In this document: positions 44,601 through 55,183 of the stretch, one piece after another
Numbering within the stretch: the stretch's first letter is position 1
How the letters are laid out: each line of letters begins with the position of its first letter
From: Whalleya microplaca
Lineage: Eukaryota; Ascomycota; Sordariomycetes; Xylariales; Xylariaceae
Length of the DNA: 64,000 nucleotides
Reading direction: 5' to 3'
Assembly: GCA_022497155.1 (NCBI GenBank)
Contig: MU385716.1
Location: forward strand, 1,116,001 to 1,180,000
The notes under the pieces: generated by a model
Told to the model about the DNA's origin: nothing
Databases searched by the model: none
What the model saw: the letters and a program-made list of their open reading frames with translations, nothing else
Position numbers and translations under genes: made by a program

Positions 44601-46732
44601 GGCCGTATCCAGTGTTGACGACTGTTGAGCCGTCTACACCAAGAGATTCGATGCTCGCTACTGACGCAGACTGCGGAAAGTCGTAACGCTTCGTAGTGAG
44701 TCAGACGCTATAGGTATCGATATTGCAATAAATTCTACTCGTTCCAATAGCCAGTGTAGTTGCCGGGCAGCATGGAGCGAGCGGTCGCGCAATGTTGGAG
44801 GTATAACAGGAAAAACCGGCTAGCGCATCCTCGAGCCAGTAAAAGCGGCACGAGTTTTCAACACGTACAGACAATGACGTCGATTCGCAGTCGATGTACC
44901 GATTCAGTAGCAAACAGAAGAAAAAGTCGTGTAAGTCAATCGCAATGGCCTTCACTGAGCGTGTCGCAGTCAGAGGGTGCAACAGATTCCAAGTCCAGGT
45001 GACTGGCCCCGGACGGCGAAGTCTAAGGGAAAGGCGACGGGAGGGTTATGCGACAGATGGTGGGGGAAAGGATTGCCGTTCTGTGACTGGCCAGCCACAG
45101 TTACAGGGTGGTGGTCAACTGTCTTCAACTGTGGGAAACTTGCATGTGGGTTTGCCTGCGCACTGAGCAGGTGATGGTCTCGGTGCTTGCAGGGGCTGAG
45201 GGGCTGCATACACCTATCGTACCTACGGAATAGGATGGACGACGCTGCTCTTCTACTACATATAAGTATGTACCTTGGCTATCAAGATCTTAACCTTTGT
45301 AATTGTCGTCAGACGACACCACAGATTGTATACGCAATATGATAGAAAAAGTTGTCTTACGCCTCGGGAACTACTCGGGTGAGGGGACTGGTGTTCTTAG
45401 CTGAGCATCGCGCTGTTCGACTATACGCAGTACACAGTTGGCTTGACTCGAGCTTCATAGGCGACTTCCAAGGTTACCCTGACATGGTCTAAGGGCTCGG
45501 TGTGTAGTTCAATGCAAAATCTATGGCAGAAACCCACTCGTTCGGCCGCTTGTCTAGAGGTGGTAGAACCCCCCAAGCGAGAGTACACGAGAAATTCCGG
45601 TTCCAGTCGGCTGAATGTTGGGGAGCTACTACTACTACTAGTAACACATCTCCCCATACACCTAATCTCCGTTCCTCTCAAGACGATGGATGATGGTATG
45701 GGTATTCTGAATAACTGCATACGTAATAAGTGTAAAGCAACAGATGTACGTGTTCCCGTGATGTTCTTCTTCTCTTCCACACTTGTGAAAAAAAGTAAGA
45801 CACCTTTTTTATCAGCTGCCCAGATCCCAAGAAACGAGGCTTAGAGGCTGCTTGGGGTACGATGCATACCTACATAAGGTAAAATCTTGGCCGGCTAGTC
45901 CAGCCATGTGAAAGGTGGGGGGTTCGTGGCGGCTCGACCATCCATAAATGGCAGGAAGCCAAAAAGGGCTTACGCAGTATGAGCGGGGTTTGCTATGAAT
46001 TGATTAATTGCTAGAATACCCCCTTCGCCGGCTTGCCCCTTATGAAATGAGCGTCGGCTTGAGCCTCGGAGTGAGTCCACCTGCCTGATGGATGTTTAGA
46101 AGTGAGCTGTTGAGACCGTCTAGAATGGACTGGAGCTAAATTCCCAATCACCAAATAATTATCATAAAGGTTGAATCGCGGCGTGATTTCGTTGGCCTGA
46201 CTACTTACCTGTCCATGTGGCCGAGGGAGTTGCTGATGAGTTTGCACAGCCGACCCAGAGCCTCGGGAATTATATCTTGATTCTTGAGTGAGACTGGAGG
46301 AGTAGGAATCTTATGTACTATGTAGGTAGTAAAGTTTTATAAGCTAGCTAGATATCTACGCCGCAGGAGCTACAGTGAGTAATAAAGCGAGTTAGGTTCG
46401 ATTCCTTACAGCGCTATATGGTTATTCGCTTTGTTCGCTCATCTGCAGGTAGTCCAGAAAACATCCTACATATACCTACTTCGTAGTAGGTACATGTATA
46501 GGCGGACTTGGCTGAAGCTCAGGGTCTTTGACTAAAAATCCTTGGTGAAGTGGGGACAGCACTGTGGAGTCGGCTGATATCGGATAACTGCATGATCTCA
46601 TACCTGTCAGCCTGTGTAGGTGAATAAAAAGATTTTCGCTAATCCGTAGATAATTTTAGATCCCATGTGAATATCAATCCGCCACCTAACCTAAAACGCA
46701 GGCGCAGCTTTAATGCATCCTAAGGCCCGAAC
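44601..46732. other. 2.1 kb gene-free interval
   Basis: Promoter of the NUC-1-like gene at the left and upstream region of UBA4 at the right. It carries copy 2 of the B-box repeat (46378-46440). A 16-nt match to the island repeat described at 53935-54030 lies at 46491-46506. A short CTA run is near 45629. No supported coding frame. Confidence 0.55.
46378..46440 (+). repeat. Dispersed ~60-bp repeat with tRNA B-box core, copy 2
   Basis: Counterpart of 23266-23328, in the same orientation. The B-box core GGTTCGATTCC is at 46395-46405, inside an identical 18-nt block at 46389-46406. Flanks pair as AAAGCGA ... TTCGCTTT, so the whole unit could fold as a stem enclosing the T-arm-like hairpin. In copy 1 the flanks also pair, with compensating changes (TAGAG ... 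CTCTA). No clear A box is seen upstream here. Confidence 0.6.
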
Positions 46733-48169
46733 ATGGAATCCATAACAGACAAAGCGGCCAAGTTGCGAGAGCAGATCTCACAGGCGGAGAAGGAACTCCA
46801 AGATCTGAGAAGGCAACTAGAGGAGGTCGAGGCAGCAAGTCAGACTCCGGAGCCTGAAGTGTTGAGAGAAACACCGGCAGCGTGGAAATGGCCGTTGAGC
46901 GAGGACGAGTACGCTCGGTACGGTCGCCAGCTCATACTCCCTACCGTCAGGATCAAGGGCCAGCTCCGCCTCAAGTCCACTGCTGTGCTTATAGTCGGTG
47001 CCGGGGGGCTGGGGTGCCCGGCGGCTGCATACCTGGCCGGTGCCGGCGTAGGGACACTAGGGGTCGTCGATGGCGATACCGTGGAGATCTCGAATCTGCA
47101 CCGCCAGATCGCGCACAGTACCGCTAGGGTTGGTATAATGAAGGTGGACAGCTTGGCAGAGTACTGTCAGGGGCTCAATCCGGAGGTGAGGTATGTCTGC
47201 CATAGGGAGCACCTGACGCCAGAAAATGCCGAGGGCATTGTGTCCAAGTATGATGTCGTACTCGATTGCACAGATCACCCAACGTCTCGGTATTTGATAT
47301 CGGATATCTGCGTTTTGCTGCAGAAACCACTTGTTTCCGCTTCTGCTCTACGAACGGATGGCCAGTTGATCGTATTGAACAACCCACCCGCGGCTCAAGG
47401 TGCTACAGATGGCGGTCCCTGTTACCGTTGCGTATTTCCAAAACCGCCTCCTGTAGAGAGCGTGGTGAGTTGCGGCGAGGGCGGAATCCTGGGACCAGTA
47501 GTGGGGGTTATGGGTGTGCTACAGGCGCTTGAGGCCATCAAGCTAATCGCCGCTGGCATTGGGAAGGATGACGGCTCCGTACCAAAGGAGCTAGTCTCGC
47601 CAAGCCTTCTATTATTCTCGACTACGTCTTCTACACCATTCAGATCAATAAGGATGAGAAGCAGAAGGGCCAAGTGCTTCGCGTGTTCAGCGGAATCAGT
47701 GTTGACTCTGAAGGAGTTGAGATCTGGCTCGGTGGACTATGTGCAATTCTGCGGCGTGATTACCCCTATTAAAGTGCTGAAGCCCGAAGAGCGCATCTCT
47801 GCTACAGATTACAATCAGGTTTTGACAGAGAGACCTGACAGGGAGCATCTACTGCTAGACGTACGTGAAAAGGAACATTTCGAAATTTCCAGCATACCAG
47901 GCGCCATCAATTTGCCCTTCTCAACCTTCCAGGCTCGTAGCAAGTCTACTACCAATGGCGAAGGGTCAAGGCCGGAATACATTCCGGAGTCAATGTCTTC
48001 TGATGCTGCGATATACGTCGTCTGTCGGGTGGGAAATGACTCACAGCTAGTGACGCAGAGGCTGAAACAGCTCGGATTGGATAGAAACGGGGAGCGCTTC
48101 ATAGGCGACATCAAAGGAGGTATGCGAGCTTGGAAAGACGAAATGGATGGAACAATGCCGTTCATGTAG
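46733..48169 (+). CDS. UBA4: Adenylyltransferase and sulfurtransferase UBA4 (MOCS3 family)
   Basis: Single exon, 478 aa. A short coiled coil (residues 5-35) precedes an E1-like/MoeB domain at ~60-310. The ATP-binding GAGGLG is at ~89-94. Zinc cysteine pairs are PCYRC (230/233) and KCFAC (315/318). The catalytic cysteine is in VVSCGEGG at about 247. The C-terminal rhodanese domain (~350-478) has its active Cys at about 431 in CRVGNDSQ, the loop that accepts persulfide sulfur. UBA4 activates URM1 for tRNA wobble-uridine thiolation and protein urmylation, and MOCS3-type enzymes also sulfurate MOCS2A for molybdopterin synthesis (Aspergillus cnxF). All catalytic residues are present. It is convergent with PAM17, 272 bp apart. 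Confidence 0.96.
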   Translation: MESITDKAAKLREQISQAEKELQDLRRQLEEVEAASQTPEPEVLRETPAAWKWPLSEDEYARYGRQLILPTVRIKGQLRLKSTAVLIVGAGGLGCPAAAYLAGAGVGTLGVVDGDTVEISNLHRQIAHSTARVGIMKVDSLAEYCQGLNPEVRYVCHREHLTPENAEGIVSKYDVVLDCTDHPTSRYLISDICVLLQKPLVSASALRTDGQLIVLNNPPAAQGATDGGPCYRCVFPKPPPVESVVSCGEGGILGPVVGVMGVLQALEAIKLIAAGIGKDDGSVPKELVSPSLLLFSTTSSTPFRSIRMRSRRAKCFACSAESVLTLKELRSGSVDYVQFCGVITPIKVLKPEERISATDYNQVLTERPDREHLLLDVREKEHFEISSIPGAINLPFSTFQARSKSTTNGEGSRPEYIPESMSSDAAIYVVCRVGNDSQLVTQRLKQLGLDRNGERFIGDIKGGMRAWKDEMDGTMPFM

Positions 48170-48441
48170 CACTTCACCTGTGAGACTCAACTTGAAAAAG
48201 GGTTCAGTTTGCAATGGGAAGCGGGATTACATTTGTGTCCATACCAATCAATACCAGGTCCTGTTAGTACATGTGATGTGAGGGAGAGGCTCTGAACGCC
48301 AGCCCAACGATGCCCAGTAGATTTTGCGGCCTAGCGGACCATCGCAAAAAACCCATATATGAAACTCGTAATCCTGTCAAGGCACCCGAGTCATATGTTT
48401 CCCTCCTTGCATTTTACCAAATTCCAATCATGTACTTTTCA

Positions 48442-49228
48442 TCAGACAAAGCTTGTACGCTTCTTGTTAAATGCTCTCTGGTCTTTCAACCATTGTCTGT
48501 AACCCGCCACACTGGAGATCTTCTCACCATAGAAATCAGGAACTATAAAGTAGCAATGTCAGAACCAATAGCTCCATATAAGCAAGCAGTTAGGCGCATA
48601 GATGGTACTCACCAGCATTCCCACTCAAAGAGCTATTACTCGGGTCCACCCGGTTCTTCCTGATGCGCGCAAAGAACTCCGACTCCTTAACGGCCATCGG
48701 CTTCTTGACACCTCGTTTGAATGTGTGGAACAGCGCCGAACCCAAGCTAGGGCCAGCTAGCCATCCAAGTCCCGCGCAACTCAAGGTGATTATGCCCAAG
48801 GCGAAGAATGGGTCCATCGGCACCTTGTTCATCAGCCAGTCCATCTCCATGTTGACCAGGAGGGTGGCGCCTGCCGTCCCCCCGATGAACATCGTGATGA
48901 TACTGCTGGTCACCTGGAAGCGTCGTCGCGTCTTGCGCAGGGCGAAGAAGGTGTTCCAATCAAGAGTCGGGGTAGAGGATCCTGGCGCAGCGGCAGTGGA
49001 GGCATAGCGGCGGGCATTGAACTGGCACTGCAAAGGCGCAGGCTTCCTACCAACCGACTGGATCTTGGTCGAGATCGACTTCGTCGTTCGCGCTGTGCAT
49101 TGGCGGGGTGCTAGGAATACGAGCGCAGAGTACGGGCAGGTTGCCCCTCTGGCGAACACGGTCTGGAGTTGAAGTCCCCTGGCGGTCAGAGTGCTGAAGC
49201 GCGTCGTGGTCGTCGTGGAAGTCAGCAT
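48442..49228 (-). CDS. PAM17: Presequence translocase-associated motor subunit PAM17
   Basis: Two exons on the minus strand: 49228-48613 and 48542-48442. The donor is GTGAGT, the acceptor TATAG, and the GTT codon is split by a 70-nt intron. The product is 238 aa. I chose the ATG at 49228 because it opens a Ser/Thr/Arg-rich presequence; a likely MPP site is at RRYAS, residues ~73-77. The Pam17 domain starts LDWNTFFALRKTRRRFQ (~89). It has two membrane helices (~106-126 and ~141-163, the second LGIITLSCAGLGWLAGPS) and the signature KESEFFARIRKNRVDPS. The short second exon encodes VPDFYGEKISSVAGYRQWLKDQ, which completes the family end. PAM17 helps assemble the TIM23 import motor in the inner membrane. 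Confidence 0.94.
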
Positions 49229-49840
49229 TGTGGCTTCATCTGACGCTCTTATGAATGCTAGGACGAGGCGTTGAAAGTGCAAGAGTGGGGAGTTTTTGTC
49301 GTTACCAAACGATAGCTTCAAGAAGCTCTGCTCGACATTTGGTTGGGTCAAAAAGTTCACAGCGCTCGGGCCATCTGGAGGCTCTTTAGCTGTGGGTGCA
49401 CGGACCAATCCTAGTCTACTAGATCCTTATCGGCTATCATTTCACATGGGGCTTGACTACTTACTTACTACGTAGGTATCGCATCATGGCTACGCTATAT
49501 CAATTACCATGGCCCAAGTTATTGACTTCTAATATGCTTTAATTAAGCTGGAAGTTTAAAGAAAACGAGTATGTAAATACTCAAGAAGTCCAATCATTGG
49601 CATGGACTATGTACACAACTGTGTTAGTGCCTGGGGCCTTTGGAAGTCAACTCCAAGATCAGCCTGCAGTAGTCAACTGTCTCGAGATGTCTCATTACAT
49701 GATGATACTGTTGTTTTTGGCTCAATTGCTCTCTTTTTATAAGACCAATAACATAGTAGGCCAGCAAGACTTGAGTGGCCATTGCAACAGAGTTGAGAAC
49801 ATGTTGCCAAAGCACCTCCAAGTCTCACTATATGTAAGAT

Positions 49841-49865
49841 TAACCCAACCCTAACCCTAACCCTC
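49841..49865. repeat. Short interstitial telomeric repeat (CCCTAA)n
   Basis: Reads TAACCCAACCCTAACCCTAA then CCCTC: about three to four CCCTAA units, one of them imperfect. TTAGGG is the telomere repeat of nearly all filamentous ascomycetes. It marks the left edge of a degenerate, gene-poor stretch. Confidence 0.8.
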
Positions 49866-50014
49866 ATCTTGCAGCCGCGACTCAAAGACAGAAAAATATC
49901 ATCCTAGAACTACGATCGACTTTTGTACCACTTACGGGGTTAATAATAAAGCCTCTTGTAGTCATTTTAATCGGGATACGCAACAGCCTGTCAGAAAAAT
50001 CTCGAACCCGTAAG

Positions 50015-50122
50015 CAAGCTATGGGGGCGAAACCCCCTTTTTATATGCATATACATGTACAGGCGGTAGTCATACGTAGGTCCCGTACCCCTATCAGCCC
50101 TGTAGGGCGTATCTTGACATAA
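50015..50122 (+). repeat. ~100-bp dispersed repeat, direct copy A
   Basis: Clearly similar to 53928-54030 in the same orientation. Shared blocks include AAGCTAT, TTTTATAT, ATACATGTA, AGGCGG, CATACGTAGG, CCGTAC, TCAGCCCT and TAGGGC, in the same order and spacing. The copy lies just beyond the 3' end of the orphan coiled-coil gene. Its nature (solo LTR, MITE end or other) is unknown. Confidence 0.75.
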
Positions 50123-50412
50123 ACAGCGTTTCCATCTAGCCAGTTTATTACTCGATTTTACTTGACTCAACTGTTTTTTTTTTTTTTTTTTTCCTTTTTT
50201 TCTTCTTCCGTGTTTTCTTAGACAAGTCAAGTTGTTCTATATATGAGCTGCCTATCGTGAGGTAATTAATCAAATCAAGCTGTAAATACCATCAAGTCAA
50301 AACTCGAGTAAATTGATTTGGTTTGATTTTACCTGGCCTGGTGGAAAGCGTTGATTTAGTATAAAATGGTTACAAAACTGTTTCAACTACACTCTTACAA
50401 ATACGGTAACTA

Positions 50413-52556
50413 TCACTTTCCGAAAACATCAGCGACCTTCCCATCCCATTTCTCTCTGGACTTGTCATTCTTTGCATCTTCGCCTGCACGATCTTTCTTC
50501 TCCATCGCATCCTCTCTCTTCGACTCCGCCTCGTCTTTTTTCCCCTCCTTATCCCTCTCATCGCTCTCCGCCTGCTTCAAGTCCTTCTCAAGCTGCTCCT
50601 TGCGAGCCTGCTCTCGCTGCACCATGGCGTCATTGCTCTCGGCTTTGTCCTTCTCTATCTGCGCGTCGACCTCGTCAAGCTTTGATTGGATGCTCACTCT
50701 CTCCTTTTTAGCGTCTTCGTACTCCTGTTCCGCACCGCCGTATGTCTTTTCCTTGTCCGTATAGTTGTCCTGGCAGTATCTGCCACGGTCAGCGACAACG
50801 GCGGAGCGAGCGACCGGGTCGTAGGATGTCGAGGGACCCATCTCCGCGATCTTGGGGTTAGCTTGCAGCGACACCTCCTTGTCTTCAATACGTTCCTCCA
50901 GGGCATCATAGTACGGCAAATAAGGCAACTTGTCCGGCGCCTCTTCCACGGCTGGTGCAATGCGACTCTTCACGTACTTCTCCAGAGAGCGTTCGAACTC
51001 GGACTTAGCGATGTCTCGCAGGCTCGGCGTGGCCGAGTTAGCACTCTCGACATCATAGTCTCGAGCTTTCTCTTTGAGATCCTGATTAACGCGGGAGAGC
51101 ACGTCATTGGTCATTCTCGTGGCAGCGTTGTGGAAGCTCACGGGAGCTGGGTTGCAATTCTCTGAGGCAAGCGTATTGTACTCAACCGTTGCCTCGTTGA
51201 GGATCTCGGATCCAGAGGTCTAAGAACAGGCGGCCCCACCACCAATGACCGTGAAGGTGTTGGAGATCCAGGGCCAGACTTACTCCCACACCTTGAAAAG
51301 GGCCAGATCGTCCGACCCATTATCATCCCCAACCGCCTGAGCCGACAAGGTGAGAGTACCAAGTCGCCTACGCAAAGTAGCAGAGTTGATCCCATCATCT
51401 GGTAGGTAGAGAGGTAACTTGGCCCAACTTCCTGAGATGGTTGCTCCCTTGCGTGTACCCTGGATATTTTTTGCAAGCGTGTAAGTTAGGACACCAATGT
51501 AAGGCAAAGTATGTTTTACTAACCGTGAAGCCCACCGTAGCAGTTCCCGTGTCGTCATCATACCTGCGCGCCATCATAAGGCTCACTTTCCCATCATCTA
51601 CTGTGGTAAACTCGATTTTGCCATCGGTGGTTAGGGTGTAGTCGATGGCATAGCTACCATGATTATCGAGGAGTTTCCCCCGTGACCCCAAATAAGCCTT
51701 CAAGGGCTTTGACATAATCAGAAGCGCAAGCGGGTCGGAATCCGGCGTTGCGGTCGACTCGTAGTATCCTTCCCAAGTGACGAGATCAAGTTCTCCAGAT
51801 CTTTTAACTCCCTTGACGAGGCTGTCAAACTCGTCAGACGATAGCGTTAAATCATCACTCTTCAAGTCGGCTTTGGACATCGCGTCGAGGACGATCTGCT
51901 CGTCGTTTTTTACTACTGCAAGGTAGATGCTGATTAAACTAGGGAGGACAAAGAAGGCCAAAACACAGGGAAAATTTTTTTTTCTACAAACATACACACT
52001 TGAATGGGTGACCTTTAAAATACTGACAAAAAAGCAAGCACCTTGAGGGGGCCTATTATGGACTTACCCGCCCAGGACCCCGAAAGACCAGATATTCCAG
52101 CCTTATCTCGCCGTCAAGTTACCACTCGGCCATTGGGCCTCGCAGCTCCGGCTGGGAGGAAGGTGTCTTTTTTTTTACCTATTACCCCTCCACTGCCACC
52201 TAATCTGAAACTGCACAAAGTAAACAGCTTATCGCGAAGGAGCTCGATTATCTTTGTTGCGTTGGTTGCCGTAGCGAAAGACGCAGAAGACACTTCCGCT
52301 GGTTGGCGCCCTCATTTGAAGCCGAAAGGTTCGACGCACCCATATATAATTCTCGACGACCAAGAAAGACATTAGCTACTGACATGTGCAATAGATGACG
52401 AATCAAATTTAAGTACCTACATACCTTATCTTCATCTGATGCAGGACAGTCGGGCAGCGTTGCATACACACGGAATAGGGTAGAATTGAGAATCAGCTCG
52501 ACGACTGGGCGGCTGACTGGCACCTTGTTAGAATAAATCACGTCTTCCAGAGGCAT
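50413..52556 (-). CDS. Orphan multi-exon gene with C-terminal charged coiled coil; 5' structure unresolved
   Basis: Three exons join cleanly on the minus strand: 51915-51524, 51459-51292 and 51219-50413 (donors GTTAGT and GTGTGG, acceptors TCCAG and CTTAG, both phase 0). They give ~454 codons. An in-frame ATG at 51880 would give a 443-aa protein. Upstream, 52556-52425 looks like a first exon (MPLEDVIYSNKVPVSRPVVE..., 44 codons, donor AAG|GTATGT). Its phase 0 does not fit the phase-1 acceptor at 51915, so a linking exon is missed or the gene is broken. The middle part is beta-rich (GKIEFTTVDDGKVSLMMARRYDDDTGTATVGFT). The last ~130 residues are a K/E/D/Q-rich coiled coil ending KWDGKVADVFGK. 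There is no signal peptide or TM helix in the supported exons. I recognise no family. It lies between direct-repeat copies A and B. Confidence 0.5.
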
Positions 52557-53400
52557 ACCTAAATCTCAGGACGAAATTCTTAACATCTAGCAGAAGTTAT
52601 CTAGACCATAACATACGGATATAACAAGGTAGTTTTAAGAATCTACTGTACACGAAAGATTAGAATGGCTAAGAAACAGTAAACATTTGACGATTGATAG
52701 TTTTGAGAAGTGGTTAAATATGTTTAAGTGAAGTTGGTGATTTGGTTTTCTGGCTAGGTGGTACGAGGAAGTAGTCCCCCATCTTATACAGAGCAACTGT
52801 CACACGGCTATTGGAGCCAAGACCTGTTGGAAGCTATACGAGATGCAGGAAAGCTGCACGAGTACATATATTAGGTGCTGTTAGATGTTATTCGATACTG
52901 TCGGAATGTATAACTACCTAATAAAAGGTATGATTACCAGACGGCGGCTATATCGGCAACAGACTAGATACGTACTAAGAATACGTACCGCGGCATCAGG
53001 TCTATAAAAACCTGTCGCCGAACCTCAGACTCAGATTGAAACTTAGAACCATAAGCACCCTCAGAGGGCCTAGAGAATTATTGCTGAATTGAATATTTCC
53101 AAGCCCTGAATTACAGCCCTTGTCACAGCAACGGTAGTAAACTTGCTTGGGCCCGCTATCCATTTGTTGGATCATTGCAGTGCACTGCATTAAGGCATGT
53201 GATCTATGAGCAATGAGGTCAAAGGAGACGACAAACTTTAGGGGATGAGCTCAGGGGTGCCGAAGATATTGTATACTGACAGGGGCTCATAACCAGGCTT
53301 CATCCAAAGCTAAAAAATAATGACTGTGACTTCAAGACGCGAGAAATTTTGCCAGACTTTCTAAGACCGCAGCTGATAACCAGCTTCAGGCTATTTTAAT
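52557..53400. other. Gene-free, AT-rich spacer
   Basis: Between the first exon of the orphan gene and the fragments at 53.4-55.2 kb. It would be the promoter if that gene is expressed. No coding frame is supported. Confidence 0.5.
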
Positions 53401-53690
53401 CATAAACAAAATTCGTCTCGCAGAAATCGAAATACGCATCTGTCACGCCCGTGGCATCGAGCTTGGCAAACTCCGTCCCTGACATATCCACCGTCCACTC
53501 CGCGAACGGCCCAGAGGCTGCATACGACGTCGCCAGCTGGTCAATGTCTCACCCTCGTTGTGGTCAAATTCGAACTTAGCATTAGAGCGGTTGACGAGCG
53601 TCTCGCATCCTCCATGCCGGAGCGTGAATCGCACCAGGGCGTCTTCATCCTTGGCGAGGAATGATGCAGGCTCGAGAGTGGTGTGTACAC
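53401..53690 (-). pseudogene. Fragment encoding a protein C-terminus (minus strand)
   Basis: Minus-strand sequence from ~53690 encodes EPASFLAKDEDALVRFTLRHGG, then CETLVNRSNAKFEFDHNEG. After a frame change near 53545 it continues DQLATSYAASGPFAEWTVDM, SGTEFAKLDATGVTDAYFDF and CETNFVYD, with a stop close to 53401. The composition is protein-like in both pieces but in different frames, with no usable splice pair between them. No start or upstream exons are found, because the sequence beyond 53690 reads better on the opposite strand. I treat it as the broken 3' end of a gene of unknown family. Confidence 0.4.
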
Positions 53691-55183
53691 GCTGCATTTT
53701 GACAACTTCGAGCTGGCTGCCGCCAACGGATATAACAGCTCTACAAAATACACTATTTCTAGGATGCCCTGTACTTTCCCGGTCGACAAAAATACAGATG
53801 GAGTGGTTGTCATCGATCTCCCTTCCTCCAAGAGCCTCATCGCCTCGATTGACACTAACACCACATCCAAGTGTCAATATGGGACAAAGTAATGAGGAAT
53901 ATAGTGACTTGATTGGTGCAAGGTGAAGCTATAGGAAGGTGGCAGAGCCAACTTTTATATACATGTATAGGCGGATCGGCCATACGTAGGCCCGTACTAC
54001 CCTCAGCCCTATAGGGCTTATGTTAACACCAAGGCTGTCGTCTTTATCGAGAAGCACAAGAGCCAGCTCGGATATGAACTCAAGCATAAGTTGCACACCG
54101 ATTATGCCTCAGTCCGCTTGGAGCTCGCCCGCGTGGCTTCATCCTCGCCGCCGTCGGCTGACTACATACAGATGCAGCCTCGAAGCTTTATGTTCACCAC
54201 GTACAACCCCCCCAGCTCCTCAAACTCTGCGATCCTCCTCCGCCTCCTCATTCAGACCCGAGATGGGGATAACCCTGGCACGAGGGAGGATTTGTCCGAT
54301 GCATGGAAAAATCGCTGGCGACACAAGCTCGAATGCTCGCCAGTTCCCTTGGGCCACGCGGAGTATCATTTCCAATAAGCAGATGGTCTTTGACTCCATG
54401 ATCTATCCGGCTCTCCAAAGCCAGAACTTTGATGCCAAATTAGACGCAACCAAAGCCGACACCACCGGCAAGATCGACAATAGCATCGGGGTCTCCATCA
54501 TGACACATAAAAAGGTCCATCTTGACAAGTCTTACGAGAGAACTGGAAACTGGGTCGAAGAGGAGAGAACTGTCTCTGAAATCAATGTTGATCTGCCTGG
54601 GCTTTCTCTGGAATTGTACGAAGTATGTTCCACCAACCCTAACCTTCCGTGTCTCCTTTGTCGAAACTACTATATATGTGACCTCAAGCCTACTGCCCAA
54701 CACTACCTGCTGACTGCCTTACAGAACGGCAGTTACACGCCCGAGTGCTACGCAAGCTGGAAGTACGGGTACAGCTTTGACTGGACTTACACATATACTT
54801 CTTTGTACGATGGTTCCTGCGGCACTTATTCAGGCTCAGCCACGGCCGATGTCTCGTTTGCCAAGGTTCTCAGTACTATCACCCTAGCCACCGATGAAAC
54901 CATAAATGTGGGGTGCAAGATACGAAAGGACGATTGGACGCAGACGATCATAGCCGATCAAAACGGCTGGGCCAAATTTCCTGGCACAGAATCAGAGGTC
55001 CCAGCCTGGGCGACAGCTCTGCTTCCGGAAATGCCTGATTTTAGCATCAGCATGGGTAACCTCTATTCCTTCAGGGTCACCAACCTGCTCATGCCACAGA
55101 GGAAGATCATTACGATTAACACAAGCGTCGGGCTGCAAGTCTCGGGGTGGTTTTACCTTGTCGGAAAGCTGGACGGGGTGTAG
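53664..55183 (+). pseudogene. Interrupted plus-strand gene of unknown family
   Basis: Three protein-like pieces run in order. 53664-53892 reads SGVYTLHFDNFELAAANGYN and on to a stop. 54028 to about 54340 reads KAVVFIEKHKSQLGYELKHK and on. 54383-54622 joined to 54725-55183 (donor GTATGT, CTGAC branch, acceptor ACAG) reads MVFDSMIYPALQSQNFDAKL to VGLQVSGWFYLVGKLDGV. The ~100-bp repeat copy B sits exactly between the first two pieces, and a frame break separates the second and third near 54340-54380. The last piece alone could give a 232-aa protein. No domain is recognised. Either a real gene was disrupted by the repeat and an indel, or unrelated fragments were joined. Confidence 0.4.
53928..54030 (+). 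repeat. ~100-bp dispersed repeat, direct copy B
   Basis: Second copy of the element at 50015-50122, in the same orientation, with CATACGTAGG at 53981-53990 (50071-50080 in copy A). A 16-nt core TACATGTATAGGCGGA at 53960-53975 occurs again at 46491-46506. It lies between two protein-like pieces of the plus-strand gene. Confidence 0.75.

Larger units (their letters stand above)
49229..50412. other. Gene-free boundary region with interstitial telomere-type repeat
   Basis: Beyond the PAM17 promoter the sequence turns AT-rich. It holds the telomere-type repeat at 49841-49865, one copy of the ~100-bp direct repeat (50015-50122), and a 19-T tract at 50174-50192 followed by more T runs. No coding sequence supported. 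Confidence 0.6.

Noticed and set aside
45421..45844. Overlapping 114-119 codon frames near 45.4-45.8 kb
   Set aside because: Frames on both strands with a short trinucleotide run and no domain; not protein-like.
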